Below, piece after piece: positions 6,274 to 15,768 of a DNA stretch of 15,768 nucleotides (the first letter of the stretch is position 1; each line of letters starts with the position of its first letter). Position numbers and translations under genes: made by a program. The DNA lies in contig JACPQH010000044.1 in assembly GCA_016190585.1 (NCBI GenBank), positions 1-15,768 on the forward strand, given 5' to 3'. The notes under the pieces are model-generated. The model was given only the letters and a program-made list of their open reading frames with translations. It was not told where the DNA came from and searched no databases. Source of the DNA: Chloroflexota bacterium (lineage in GTDB: Bacteria > Chloroflexota > Dehalococcoidia > Dehalococcoidales > RBG-16-60-22).

Positions 6274-6528
6274 TTACTTCAGTTTGCCGAATTCCTGCTC
6301 GACATCGGTGGGGAAGGAGTACTGTCTTTCCGGCAGCCGGTTCAGGAACGACATCACGTTTTCCGGCGCGCCGTTGGACTTGGCGTGGCTGACAAGCTGC
6401 TGCTTGTTCACCGGATAGTCGATGCCCTTGAGGTAAACCTGGATCTGCGCCGCGCTCACTTTCGAGCTGCGCAGCGAGGCCTGGCCGCCCTTCTCGCCTC
6501 CCCTGATTGCTGGATCCTCTCTGGTCAT
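6274..6528 (-). CDS. DUF2795 domain protein (third of three paralogues)
   Basis: This 84-residue protein consists of a polar N-terminal tail (RGGEKGG) and one DUF2795 domain with KVSAAQIQVYLKGIDYP, NGAPENVMSFLNRLPERQY and a terminal VEQEFGK. The family's function is unknown; members are small soluble helical proteins. It is the last and most diverged copy in the trio: it has VNKQQLVSHAKS where the others have a GK-(Q/R) segment, and TDV instead of NEV. GAGGAGG precedes the ATG. It follows the middle copy by 19 nt and is followed by the strong terminator, so the three form one transcript. Confidence 0.85.
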   Translation of the reverse strand: MTREDPAIRGGEKGGQASLRSSKVSAAQIQVYLKGIDYPVNKQQLVSHAKSNGAPENVMSFLNRLPERQYSFPTDVEQEFGKLK

Positions 6529-6547
6529 TTGTATGCCTCCTCTTAAA

Positions 6548-6811
6548 TTAGGCTGATTTCATCTTGCCGAACTCTTGTTCGACCTCGTTGGGCCGGCGGT
6601 ATTCCCGCTCCGGCAGCCGGTTCAAGAACGCCATGACATTATCCGGCGCGCCGTTTTCTTTGGCCTTGCTAATAATTCCCTGCTTCCCGGACGGGTAGTC
6701 CATGCCCTTGAGATAAACCTGTATCTGGGCGGCGCTTACCTTGGGACTGTGCAGGGAAGCCCTGCCGCCCTTTTCTCCGCCTCGCACTGCCGGGTCTTCT
6801 CTTTCAGCCAT
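6548..6811 (-). CDS. DUF2795 domain protein (second of three paralogues)
   Basis: This 87-residue protein is closely similar to the upstream copy across the domain (KVSAAQIQVYLKGMDYP, NGAPDNVMAFLNRLPEREY, NEVEQEFGKMK) but retains the RGGEKGG tail shared with the downstream copy. It ends in two extra residues (SA). AAGGAGG lies just before the ATG. It sits 27 nt after the first copy, behind a pyrimidine-rich stretch, and 19 nt before the third. It is the middle gene of a tandem array that arose by duplication. Function unknown. Confidence 0.85.
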   Translation of the reverse strand: MAEREDPAVRGGEKGGRASLHSPKVSAAQIQVYLKGMDYPSGKQGIISKAKENGAPDNVMAFLNRLPEREYRRPNEVEQEFGKMKSA

Positions 6812-6838
6812 CGCAGCCTCCTTTCCTTTTTCCTTTTT

Positions 6839-7084
6839 TTATTTCATCTTGCCGAACTCTTGTTCGACCTCGTTGGGCCGGTGGTATTCCCGCTCCGGGA
6901 GCCGGTTCAGGAAGAACATAACATTATCCGGCGCGCCGTTCTCCGTGGCCTTTTCCACGATCGCCCGCTTCCCGGCCGGGTAGTCCATGCCCTTCAGGTA
7001 AACCTGTATCTGGGCGGCGCTGACCTTGGGACTCTTCAGGGAAGCCTCTCCGCCCCGTTCCGCGGGGTCCTGCGTCTGTGCCAT
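6839..7084 (-). CDS. DUF2795 domain protein (first of three paralogues)
   Basis: This 81-residue protein has the same domain as its two neighbours but lacks the four-residue EKGG in the N-terminal tail (RGGEASLKSPK). I start it at the ATG at 7084, preceded by an AAGGAGGGAAGG purine tract and matching the N-termini of the paralogues (M-x-x-x-DPA-x-RGG). A TTG at 7138 in frame would add 18 residues with no counterpart in the other copies. It is the promoter-proximal gene of the trio. The domain family is described in GC-rich Gram-positives and Chloroflexota; its role is unknown. Confidence 0.85.
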   Translation of the reverse strand: MAQTQDPAERGGEASLKSPKVSAAQIQVYLKGMDYPAGKRAIVEKATENGAPDNVMFFLNRLPEREYHRPNEVEQEFGKMK

Positions 7085-7129
7085 ATTTAATCCTTCCCTC
7101 CTTGTTGTTCGCTCCTGACTTAACCAAAA

Positions 7130-7197
7130 TCCTAGCACGCACCTGTGAGAGTGAATATTCGTAACGCTACCTAATACTCGGCATGAGCTTTACCTAA
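7130..7197 (-). promoter_or_regulatory. Activator-type promoter of the DUF2795 trio with paired TTAGGTA boxes
   Basis: Read on the minus strand, TTAGGTA (7197-7191) and TTAGGTA (7174-7168) form a direct pair offset by 23 bp. The second copy extends to TAGGTAGCGTTAC (7173-7161). A -10-like TAGGAT lies at 7135-7130, 32 nt past the proximal box, with no good -35 at 16-18 nt. This is the pattern of a promoter that depends on an activator. The arrangement matches that upstream of 615-642 (offset 22 bp, 33 nt to the -10, TAGGTAGGGTTAC). Confidence 0.5.
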
Positions 7198-7343
7198 ACT
7201 TCCAAAATTTATCCTCGGTATTCGCTTAACGGCTGATGCCTGCGGGGATGAAATATTTATGTGAGTAAAGCAGACCGCCCCATCTCAGGAACCGGTAGGT
7301 AAGTGCTTAACACCGCCCGGCCCGGCGGCATCCGAAGCTAACC

Positions 7344-7373
7344 TTGACGCTGTCCTCGCAAGTTATGTACTAT
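7344..7373 (+). promoter_or_regulatory. Promoter of the glycogen operon, nearly leaderless
   Basis: TTGACG (7344-7349) and TACTAT (7368-7373) are separated by 18 nt. The expected start, about 7380-7381, lies only some 6 nt before the glgE ATG at 7387, leaving no room for a Shine-Dalgarno site, and none is seen. A single TAGGTA (7297-7302) lies 41 nt upstream of the -35. Confidence 0.55.
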
Positions 7374-7386
7374 CAATCTAGCCGGA

Positions 7387-9426
7387 ATGGAAAACAGACC
7401 TGTTGCCTCCAGAACCGGGAGCGGTGACGCTTCCGACGTGGTCCGCCGCGTGGCGCGGGCAAGCGATGACCGCGCCTTACCGGAAGAAGGCCGCGCCCGC
7501 ATCGCCATCGAATCCGTCAAGCCGGCGGTCGATTACGGTCGCTTCAGCGTCAAGAGGATTCTCGGCGACACCGTGACGGTCGAGGCCGATATTATCGCTG
7601 ACGGCCATGACGTGCTGGCGGCCGTCCTCCTCTACCGGAAGCCGGCGGGCCCGGCCTGGCGCGAAGTCCCCATGAAGCTGGTGGACAACGACCGCTGGGC
7701 GGCCTCCTTTACCCTCGATGAGATTGGCCGGTACGGCTACACCATCATGGGCTGGGTCAACCGCTTCCGCACCTGGCAGCAGGACCTGTCCAAGAAGGTC
7801 CAGGCGGGACAGGACGCCGATGTCGACTATCTTACCGGCGCCCAGATGCTGGAAGACGCTGCCCTGGCCGCCCCGGCCCCTGATTCCGGCCGGCTCATGG
7901 ACATGGCGCGGCGGCTCGCCGCCGCCGGCGACCTGTCCCGGAGCCAGGTAGCGCTGGGGGAAGAGGCCGGCAGCCTCATGGCCCGGCACGGGGGCCGGCC
8001 GTTTCCCACCGTCTACCAGCCCGAGCTGGCAATCGATGTCGACCGGGAGAAAGCGCGCTTCTCGACCTGGTACGAGATGTTCCCGCGCTCCAGCTCCCCC
8101 CGGCCCGGCGAGCACGGGACCTTCCGCGACTGCGAGGCGCGCCTGCCCTACATCGCCGGGATGGGTTTCGACGTGCTCTACTTCCCGCCCATCCATCCCA
8201 TCAGCCCCCTGTACCGCAAGGGCAGGAACAACGCCCTGAACGCCGCGCCGGGTGATCCCGGCAGTCCCTGGGCCATCGGCTCGGACGAGGGCGGCCACCG
8301 CGCCGTGCACCCCGCGCTGGGCACGCTGGAGGACTTCCGCCGCCTGCTGGCCCGGGCCCGGGAAACGGGCATCGAGATCGCCCTTGACCTGGCCTTCAAC
8401 TGCGGGCGCAACCACCCCTACCTGAAAGAGCACCCAGAATGGTTCCTGTGGCGGCCCGACGGCGCCGTGCAATACGCCGAGAACCCCCCCAAGAAGTACC
8501 AGGACATCTACCCTTTTTACTTTGAGACCGAGCACTGGCGCGAGCTCTGGGAGGAGATCAAGAACGTCGTGCTTTTCTGGATAGAGCAGGGCGTCCGCAT
8601 CTTCCGCGTCGATAACCCGCATACCAAGCCCTTCAGCTTCTGGGAGTGGCTCATCGGCGAGGTAAAGCGCGACTACCCCGAGGTGATTTTCCTCTCCGAG
8701 GCCTTCACCCGCCCCAAGATAATGTACCGCCTGGCCAAGCTCGGCTTCACCCAGTCGTACACCTATTTCACCTGGCGCAACACCAGATGGGAGCTTGCCC
8801 AGTACCTCACCGAGCTGACGCGGACGGATGTCCGCGAGTTCTTCCGCCCCAATCTCTGGACCAACACCCCGGACATCCTGACGCAGTACCTGCAATCGGA
8901 CGGACGGCCGGCTTTCGTGGTGCGCCTTGTCCTGGCAGCCACCCTGAGCAGCAGCTACGGCATCTACGGGCCGGCCTTCGAGCTGGGCGAGAGCCAGGCG
9001 CGCGAGCCGGGCAGCGAGGAGTACCTTAACTCGGAAAAATACGAGATAAGACACTGGGACATCGAGCGTCCCGGCAGCCTGGCGCCGGTGATTACCCGGA
9101 TTAACCGCATACGCCGCGAGAACGAAGCCCTCCAGGACAACTGGAGCCTGCACTTCCACAAGACCGGTAACGAGCAGATTATCTGCTACAGCAAGCGCAC
9201 GGCGGACTTCTCCGACGTCATCCTGGTGGCGGTCAACCTCGATCCCCGTTACACGCAGGCGGGCTGGGTGGAGCTCGCCCTGGAAGAGCTGGGCGTGCGG
9301 CCGGACGCGCCTTTCCGGGTGAACGATATCCTTAACGACGTCGCTTACCGGTGGCAGGGCGCGCGCAACTACGTCGAGCTGAACCCGCACACGCGTCCGG
9401 CCCACGTATTCCGCATAAAACAGTAA
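7387..9426 (+). CDS. glgE: Alpha-1,4-glucan:maltose-1-phosphate maltosyltransferase GlgE
   Basis: GlgE (GH13_3, EC 2.4.99.16) transfers maltosyl units from maltose-1-phosphate to the non-reducing end of alpha-1,4-glucan in the cytosol. The 679-residue length is typical. An N-terminal beta-sandwich domain starts around 39 (RIAIESVKPAVDYGRF), followed by the catalytic barrel with DVLYFPPIHPI. The nucleophile is D409 in RVDNPHTKP, the acid/base E438 in LSEAFTRP, and the third acidic residue D496 in TNTPDIL; the spacing agrees with Streptomyces GlgE (D394, E423, D480). Phosphate-binding features such as NPPKKYQDIYP are intact. About 38 residues precede the usual start of the family, and a nearly leaderless message could explain the lack of a binding site at 7387. 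It is the first gene of the operon, 23 nt before treS. Confidence 0.96.
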   Translation: MENRPVASRTGSGDASDVVRRVARASDDRALPEEGRARIAIESVKPAVDYGRFSVKRILGDTVTVEADIIADGHDVLAAVLLYRKPAGPAWREVPMKLVDNDRWAASFTLDEIGRYGYTIMGWVNRFRTWQQDLSKKVQAGQDADVDYLTGAQMLEDAALAAPAPDSGRLMDMARRLAAAGDLSRSQVALGEEAGSLMARHGGRPFPTVYQPELAIDVDREKARFSTWYEMFPRSSSPRPGEHGTFRDCEARLPYIAGMGFDVLYFPPIHPISPLYRKGRNNALNAAPGDPGSPWAIGSDEGGHRAVHPALGTLEDFRRLLARARETGIEIALDLAFNCGRNHPYLKEHPEWFLWRPDGAVQYAENPPKKYQDIYPFYFETEHWRELWEEIKNVVLFWIEQGVRIFRVDNPHTKPFSFWEWLIGEVKRDYPEVIFLSEAFTRPKIMYRLAKLGFTQSYTYFTWRNTRWELAQYLTELTRTDVREFFRPNLWTNTPDILTQYLQSDGRPAFVVRLVLAATLSSSYGIYGPAFELGESQAREPGSEEYLNSEKYEIRHWDIERPGSLAPVITRINRIRRENEALQDNWSLHFHKTGNEQIICYSKRTADFSDVILVAVNLDPRYTQAGWVELALEELGVRPDAPFRVNDILNDVAYRWQGARNYVELNPHTRPAHVFRIKQ

Positions 9427-9449
9427 CCTCCCGGATTCAGGAGTTCAAC

Positions 9450-10544
9450 TTGAGAGATATTGCCGGGACTCCGTCATGGGACGAAGAAGACAACCTGTGG
9501 TACAAGGACGCTGTCGTGTACGAGGTGCACGTGCGCGCCTTCTTTGACAGCGACAACAACGGCGTCGGGGACTTCCGCGGCCTGGCGCAGAAGCTGGACT
9601 ACCTCCAGGACCTGGGCGTCACCGCCATCTGGCTGCTCCCCTTCTACCCCTCCCCCCTGAAGGACGACGGCTACGACATATCCGACTACACGGCTATCCA
9701 ACCGGCCTATGGCACGCTCCAGGATTTCCGCAGCTTTCTCCAGGAGGCGCACTGGCGGGGCCTGCGCGTCATTACCGAGCTGGTCCTGAACCACACCTCG
9801 GACCAGCACGCCTGGTTCCAGCGGGCGCGGCGCTCGCCGCCGGGCAGCCTCCTCCGCAACTACTACGTCTGGAGCGACACCCTGGAAAAATACGCCGAGG
9901 CGCGCATTATTTTAAAAGACTTCGAGATGTCCAACTGGGCCTGGGATACCGTGGCCAAGCAGTACTGCTGGCACCGTTTCTACTCGCACCAGCCGGACCT
10001 GAACTATGACAGCGCCTCGGTCCGCCGCGCCATTATCAGGACGGTGAACTTCTGGCTCAAGATGGGCGTTTCGGGGCTCCGCCTGGACGCCGTGCCCTAT
10101 CTCTACGAGCGGGAGAGCACCAACTGCGAAAACCTGCCGGAGACCCATGCCTTTCTGAAAGAGCTGCGCCGCCATGTCGACGCCCGGTTCCGGAACACCA
10201 TGCTGCTCGCCGAGGCCAACCAGTGGCCCGAGGACGCCGCCGCCTATTTCGGCCAGGGCGACGAGTGCCACATGGCTTACCACTTCCCCCTGATGCCGCG
10301 CATGTTCATGGCTATCCGCATGGAGGAGAGCTTTCCCATCATCGACATCCTCCAGCAGACGCCGCCCGTCCCCGAGTCCAGCCAGTGGGCGCTTTTCCTG
10401 CGCAACCACGACGAGCTTACCCTCGAGATGGTGACCGACGAGGAACGGGACTACATGTACCGCGTTTACGCCCACGACCAGCAGGCGCGCATCAACCTCG
10501 GCATCCGGCGCCGGCTAGCCCCCCTGCTCAATAACGACCGCTAG
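9450..10544 (+). CDS. treS: Trehalose synthase catalytic part, ended by in-frame TAG (5' part of treS/mak)
   Basis: TreS (GH13_16, EC 5.4.99.16) interconverts trehalose and maltose. Start is TTG at 9450, with AGGAG at 9439-9443 six nt upstream; no better start fits the conserved N-terminus (DAVVYEVHVRAFFDS). The barrel carries the nucleophile D213 (GLRLDAVPY), acid/base E255 (LAEANQ) and D321 (RNHDE). Codon 365 is TAG, giving a 364-residue product that lacks the last strands of the barrel and the C-terminal beta domain, so it is unlikely to be active alone. The homology continues without a frame change: DR-stop-KIEL, where I recall a basic residue (Arg/Lys) in other TreS proteins. One base change (AAG or AGG to TAG) explains it. 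Readthrough, a real null mutation and a sequencing error all remain possible. Confidence 0.85.
   Translation: MRDIAGTPSWDEEDNLWYKDAVVYEVHVRAFFDSDNNGVGDFRGLAQKLDYLQDLGVTAIWLLPFYPSPLKDDGYDISDYTAIQPAYGTLQDFRSFLQEAHWRGLRVITELVLNHTSDQHAWFQRARRSPPGSLLRNYYVWSDTLEKYAEARIILKDFEMSNWAWDTVAKQYCWHRFYSHQPDLNYDSASVRRAIIRTVNFWLKMGVSGLRLDAVPYLYERESTNCENLPETHAFLKELRRHVDARFRNTMLLAEANQWPEDAAAYFGQGDECHMAYHFPLMPRMFMAIRMEESFPIIDILQQTPPVPESSQWALFLRNHDELTLEMVTDEERDYMYRVYAHDQQARINLGIRRRLAPLLNNDR
10542..10544 (+). other. In-frame TAG inside treS/mak
   Basis: This is the only stop in an otherwise open frame from 9450 to 12788 (1113 codons including the final TGA). TAG is used as the natural terminator of the Lon-family, transporter and first small genes in this window, so a reassigned genetic code is unlikely. 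Confidence 0.85.
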
Positions 10545-10556
10545 AAGATCGAGCTG

Positions 10557-12784
<2,228 letters not shown>

Positions 12785-12788
<4 letters not shown>

Positions 12789-14881
12789 GCGCCCCGCGGT
12801 CGGCCGCCGACCTCCGGCAGCTTGCCGCGGCCTACGGCGTCCAGACGGTCTACCATGACGTCTCCCGTAAACGCCGCCCGGCATCCCCCGAGGCCATGAC
12901 GGCGGTGCTGCGCGCCCTGGGCGCCCCCCTCGCCTCCCCGGGCGACATTCAGCCTGCCCTGCGGGAGCGGCGCGTAAACAGGTGGCAAGGGCTCATCGAG
13001 CCGGTGCTAATCGCCTGGGATACCGGGCCGTTCCAGACGGCGGTAAGACTGCCGCCCGCCGCCGCCCGCGCCCGCCTGCGGGGCCGCATGACCCTAGAGA
13101 GCGGCGAATGCCGCCAGTGGGAGTGGCCCGCCGACCTGCCCGCCCGGAAAAAGACGACGGTCGAGGGTATAAAATACACCGTCAAACTGCTGACCGCGCC
13201 CGGCCGGCTGCCACCCGGCTATCACCGCTTCACCCTGGAGGCCGGTGGCCTCGCCGCGCAGGCCCTGGTCATCGCCGCCCCCCTCCAGGCCTGCCTGCCC
13301 CCGGCGAAGCGCGACTGGGGGGTCTTTTTGCCCCTGTACGCGCTGCGCGCCGCCCGGAGCCGCGGCGCCGCCGACTACGCGGACTGGGCCGAGCTCATGG
13401 CGTGGCTCCGGGACAAGGGAGGCCACTGCCTGGCGACGCTGCCGCTGCTGCCGGTCTACCTGGACAGCCTGTTCGAGCCGAGCCCCTACCTGCCGGCCAG
13501 CCGCCTCTTCTGGAACGAGTTTTTCATTAGCCTGGACCGTGTCCCGGAGACGGCGCGCTGCCCGTCCGCCGGCGACCTGCTGGCGGCGCTCTCGCCTGAT
13601 TTCGAGAAACTGGCAAACGCGCCGCTGGTCGATTATAAGAAAGGCATGGCGCTGAAGCGCCGGGCGCTCGAGGAGCTATGCCACTGCTGCTTCGACACCC
13701 CGGAAAGGCTGGAGGCCTTGCAGCGCTTTGCCCGCGCCCGGCCCGAAGTCGATGATTACGCGCGCTTCCGGGCCGCCGCCGAGAAGCAGGGCGCTCCCTG
13801 GGGACGCTGGCCGGAACGCCTCCGGCAAGGGGAGCTCAAAGAAGGCGATTTCGACGAAGACGCCCGGCGCTACCACCTCTACGCCCAGTGGCTGGCGCAC
13901 GAGCAGGTCGAGGGGATGACCGCCGCTTTCCGTGAGAAGGGGATGAAGCTCTACCTCGACCTGCCGATCGGCATCCATGCCGACGGCTATGACGTCTGGC
14001 GGGAGCAAAAGACTTTTTTACTTGACCTGCGCGCCGGGGCGCCGCCGGACGCCGTCTTTCCCGCCGGGCAGGACTGGCTCTTCCCGCCGCCGCACCCGGA
14101 GCGCTCGCGGGAGCAGGACTACCGGTACGTCATCGCCTACCTGCGCCACCACCTCGGCCACGCGGACATCATGCGGCTCGACCACGTGATGAGCCTGCAC
14201 CGGCTCTTTGTCATCCCGCGCGGCATGGGCCCGGCGGACGGCCTGTACCTGCGCTACCCGTCCGAGGAGCTTTACGCCATCATCGCCCTGGAGTCCACCC
14301 GCGCGCAGGCGATGATCGTCGGGGAGGACCTGGGAACGGTGCCCCCGGAGGTCAAGCCGGCCATGCGGCGCCACGGCCTCAACCACATGTATGTCCTGCA
14401 CTACGAGCTGGCCGCCGCGCCGGCAAAGGTGAAAGCCCCGACCACCAACTCGGTGGCCAGCCTCAACACGCATGACATGCCGCCCTTCGCCGCCTTCTGG
14501 CGCGGCGATGATATCGGGCAGTGGCTGAAGCTGGGCATGCTCGGCGAGACCCGCGCCCGCGCCGAGCGCGAGCAACGCGAGCGGGTCAAAAAGATGCTGG
14601 CCGGCGTGCTCCGGGAGAAAGGCCGGGCGCTGCCCGGCGGCGACGCCAGGAGCGCGCTGCTTGCCTGCCTGTCATTCCTGGCCGCCAGCCACGCCCGGCT
14701 GGTGCTGGTGAACCTGGAAGACCTCTGGGGCGAGACCGATCCCCAGAACATCCCCGGTACCCGCGACGAGTACCCCAACTGGCGGCGCAAGGCCCGCCAC
14801 AGCCTCGAGGAGCTCAGCCAGATGAGCAAAGTCCTGGAGGCGCTCCGGCAAATCGAACGACTGCGAAAGGAAAAACCATGA
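12785..14881 (+). CDS. malQ: 4-alpha-glucanotransferase (amylomaltase) MalQ
   Basis: MalQ (GH77, EC 2.4.1.25) moves glucan segments between maltooligosaccharides and releases glucose. At 698 residues it is the long E. coli-like type with an N-terminal beta domain (about 60-170) before the catalytic barrel. The barrel has FEPSPYLPASRLFWNEFF, the nucleophile D466 (RLDHVM), acid/base E514 (VGEDLG) and D564 (NTHDMPP). The GTG start at 12785 overlaps the preceding TGA by 4 bp, and its TGA overlaps the glgB ATG by 4 bp (ATGA), so all three genes are probably coupled. The location inside the glgE operon suggests it trims or recycles short glucans produced during maltose-1-phosphate-based synthesis; that role is inference. 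Confidence 0.95.
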
Positions 14882-15768
14882 CCATCGGCCCGGTATCCGC
14901 CAAAGATATTACGCTGCTGAGCGATGACGACCTTTATCTCTTCAACAAGGGCGAGCATTTCCGCCTCTACGACAGGCTGGGGGCCCACCCCGGCGTCTTT
15001 AATGGCGAGTACGGCACCTATTTCGCCGTCTGGGCGCCCAACGCCCGCCAGGTGTCGGTCATGGGCGTTTTCAACAACTGGGACAAGGCCAGCCATCCCC
15101 TGCGCGCGCGCGCCCGCTCCGGCATCTGGGAGGGGTTCATACCGGGGCTGGACAAAGGCGCCATGTACAAGTTCCACGTGGTCTCCAACTATGGCGACTA
15201 CCGCGCCGACAAGGCCGACCCCTTCGCCTTGCACACCGAGCTGCCGCCCGGCACCAGCTCGGTGGTCTGGGACCTGAAGTACGGCTGGGGCGACGGCCAG
15301 TGGCTGGAAAAGCGGGGCGGCCGCGCCGGCCTGAGCGCGCCGCTCTCGACATACGAGGTCCATCTCGGTTCCTGGCGGCGCGTTCCCGAAGAAAATCATC
15401 GCTGGCTGACCTACCGCGAGCTGGCGGCACGGCTCGTCCCCTACGTCAAGCAGATGGGCTTCAGCCATGTCGAGTTCCTGCCGGTCATGGAGCACCCCTT
15501 TTTCGGCTCCTGGGGCTACCAGACGACCGGCTATTTCGCGCCTACCGCCCGCTACGGCTCGCCGCAGGAGCTCATGTACCTCATCGACCAGCTCCACCAG
15601 AACGACATCGGCGTCATCCTGGACTGGGTGCCCTCCCACTTCCCCACCGATGAGCACGGCCTGGGCTATTTCGACGGCACGCACCTCTACGAGCACGCCG
15701 ACCCCCGCCGCGGCTTTCACCCGGACTGGAACAGCTTCATCTTCAACTACGGCCGCGACGAAGTACGC
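14878..15768 (+). CDS. glgB: 1,4-alpha-glucan branching enzyme GlgB, 3' end outside window
   Basis: GlgB (GH13, EC 2.4.1.18) cuts an alpha-1,4 chain and rejoins it through an alpha-1,6 bond. The frame is open from the ATG at 14878 to the window end (297 codons). It is the short form without the N1 domain: a CBM48 module follows soon after the start (FAVWAPNARQVSVMGVFNNWD region, about 49-69). Then come the barrel entry STYEVHLGSWRR (157-168), GYQTTGYFAPT, and conserved region I with DWVPSHFP (from D249). The nucleophile and acid residues lie beyond the edge, so activity cannot be judged. The ATG overlaps the malQ stop (ATGA). It would complete the pathway by branching the GlgE product. Confidence 0.95.
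   Translation, partial: MTIGPVSAKDITLLSDDDLYLFNKGEHFRLYDRLGAHPGVFNGEYGTYFAVWAPNARQVSVMGVFNNWDKASHPLRARARSGIWEGFIPGLDKGAMYKFHVVSNYGDYRADKADPFALHTELPPGTSSVVWDLKYGWGDGQWLEKRGGRAGLSAPLSTYEVHLGSWRRVPEENHRWLTYRELAARLVPYVKQMGFSHVEFLPVMEHPFFGSWGYQTTGYFAPTARYGSPQELMYLIDQLHQNDIGVILDWVPSHFPTDEHGLGYFDGTHLYEHADPRRGFHPDWNSFIFNYGRDEVR

Noticed and set aside
7477..9405. Long open frame (642 codons) antisense to glgE
   Set aside because: High GC and strong third-position bias of glgE remove stops on the opposite strand. The translation has low-complexity Val/Leu/Gly/Arg-rich composition and no recognisable domain.
10542..10544. Pyrrolysine or stop-codon reassignment for the TAG in treS/mak
   Set aside because: TAG ends at least three other genes in the window, the position is expected to be a basic residue in TreS, and no pyrrolysine genes are seen here.
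14401..15720. Long open frame (439 codons) antisense to malQ/glgB
   Set aside because: It crosses the junction of two well-supported genes on the other strand and has no domain; it is a composition artefact.

Overview
The window is a GC-rich bacterial chromosomal segment with compact genes, bacterial -35/-10 promoters, Shine-Dalgarno sites and 4-bp start/stop overlaps. The gene set (GlgE pathway, DUF2795 proteins, an acetate-type GPR1/FUN34/YaaH transporter, a Lon-family AAA protease, a small lipoprotein) fits Chloroflexota, perhaps the Dehalococcoidia side, or another GC-rich lineage. That placement is an inference from memory of such gene sets and was not tested. I see no mobile elements, CRISPR arrays, rRNA or tRNA genes.

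Layout. (1) 1-422: a strong extended -10 promoter and a small one-helix membrane protein that appears to begin at an ACG codon. (2) 423-859: a non-coding stretch with repeated TTAGGTA-type boxes, a good promoter (615-642), and a compact structured RNA (649-820) that starts where that promoter should initiate. A 13-bp end-to-end stem closes it, and it carries four small hairpins, each with a loop that opens with GUCA. (3) 860-2234: a two-gene operon behind that RNA, encoding a cysteine-poor HesB/IscA-like protein overlapping a GT4 glycosyltransferase. (4) 2321-2716: a small lipoprotein. (5) Minus strand 2848-7084: a Lon-family protease (own promoter), a six-helix acetate/succinate-type transporter (own promoter), a strong intrinsic terminator, and a tandem trio of DUF2795 paralogues. 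(6) 7344 to the end, plus strand: the glycogen operon glgE - treS/mak - malQ - glgB, the last cut by the window edge.

How the genes work together. TreS interconverts trehalose and maltose, the fused maltokinase makes maltose-1-phosphate, GlgE adds maltosyl units to an alpha-1,4-glucan, and GlgB branches it. MalQ redistributes glucan chains and recycles maltooligosaccharides. The operon has one visible promoter, whose predicted start lies about 6 nt before the glgE ATG (nearly leaderless). The treS/mak frame is interrupted by a single in-frame TAG at codon 365, just past the three TreS catalytic residues. The frame is otherwise open to its natural end.

Most worth attention: the GUCA-loop RNA with its own promoter and a possible alternative pairing to the downstream ribosome binding site; a shared upstream promoter box (TAGGTAGSGTTAC) in front of both this RNA and the DUF2795 trio; the TAG in treS/mak; and the apparent ACG start.
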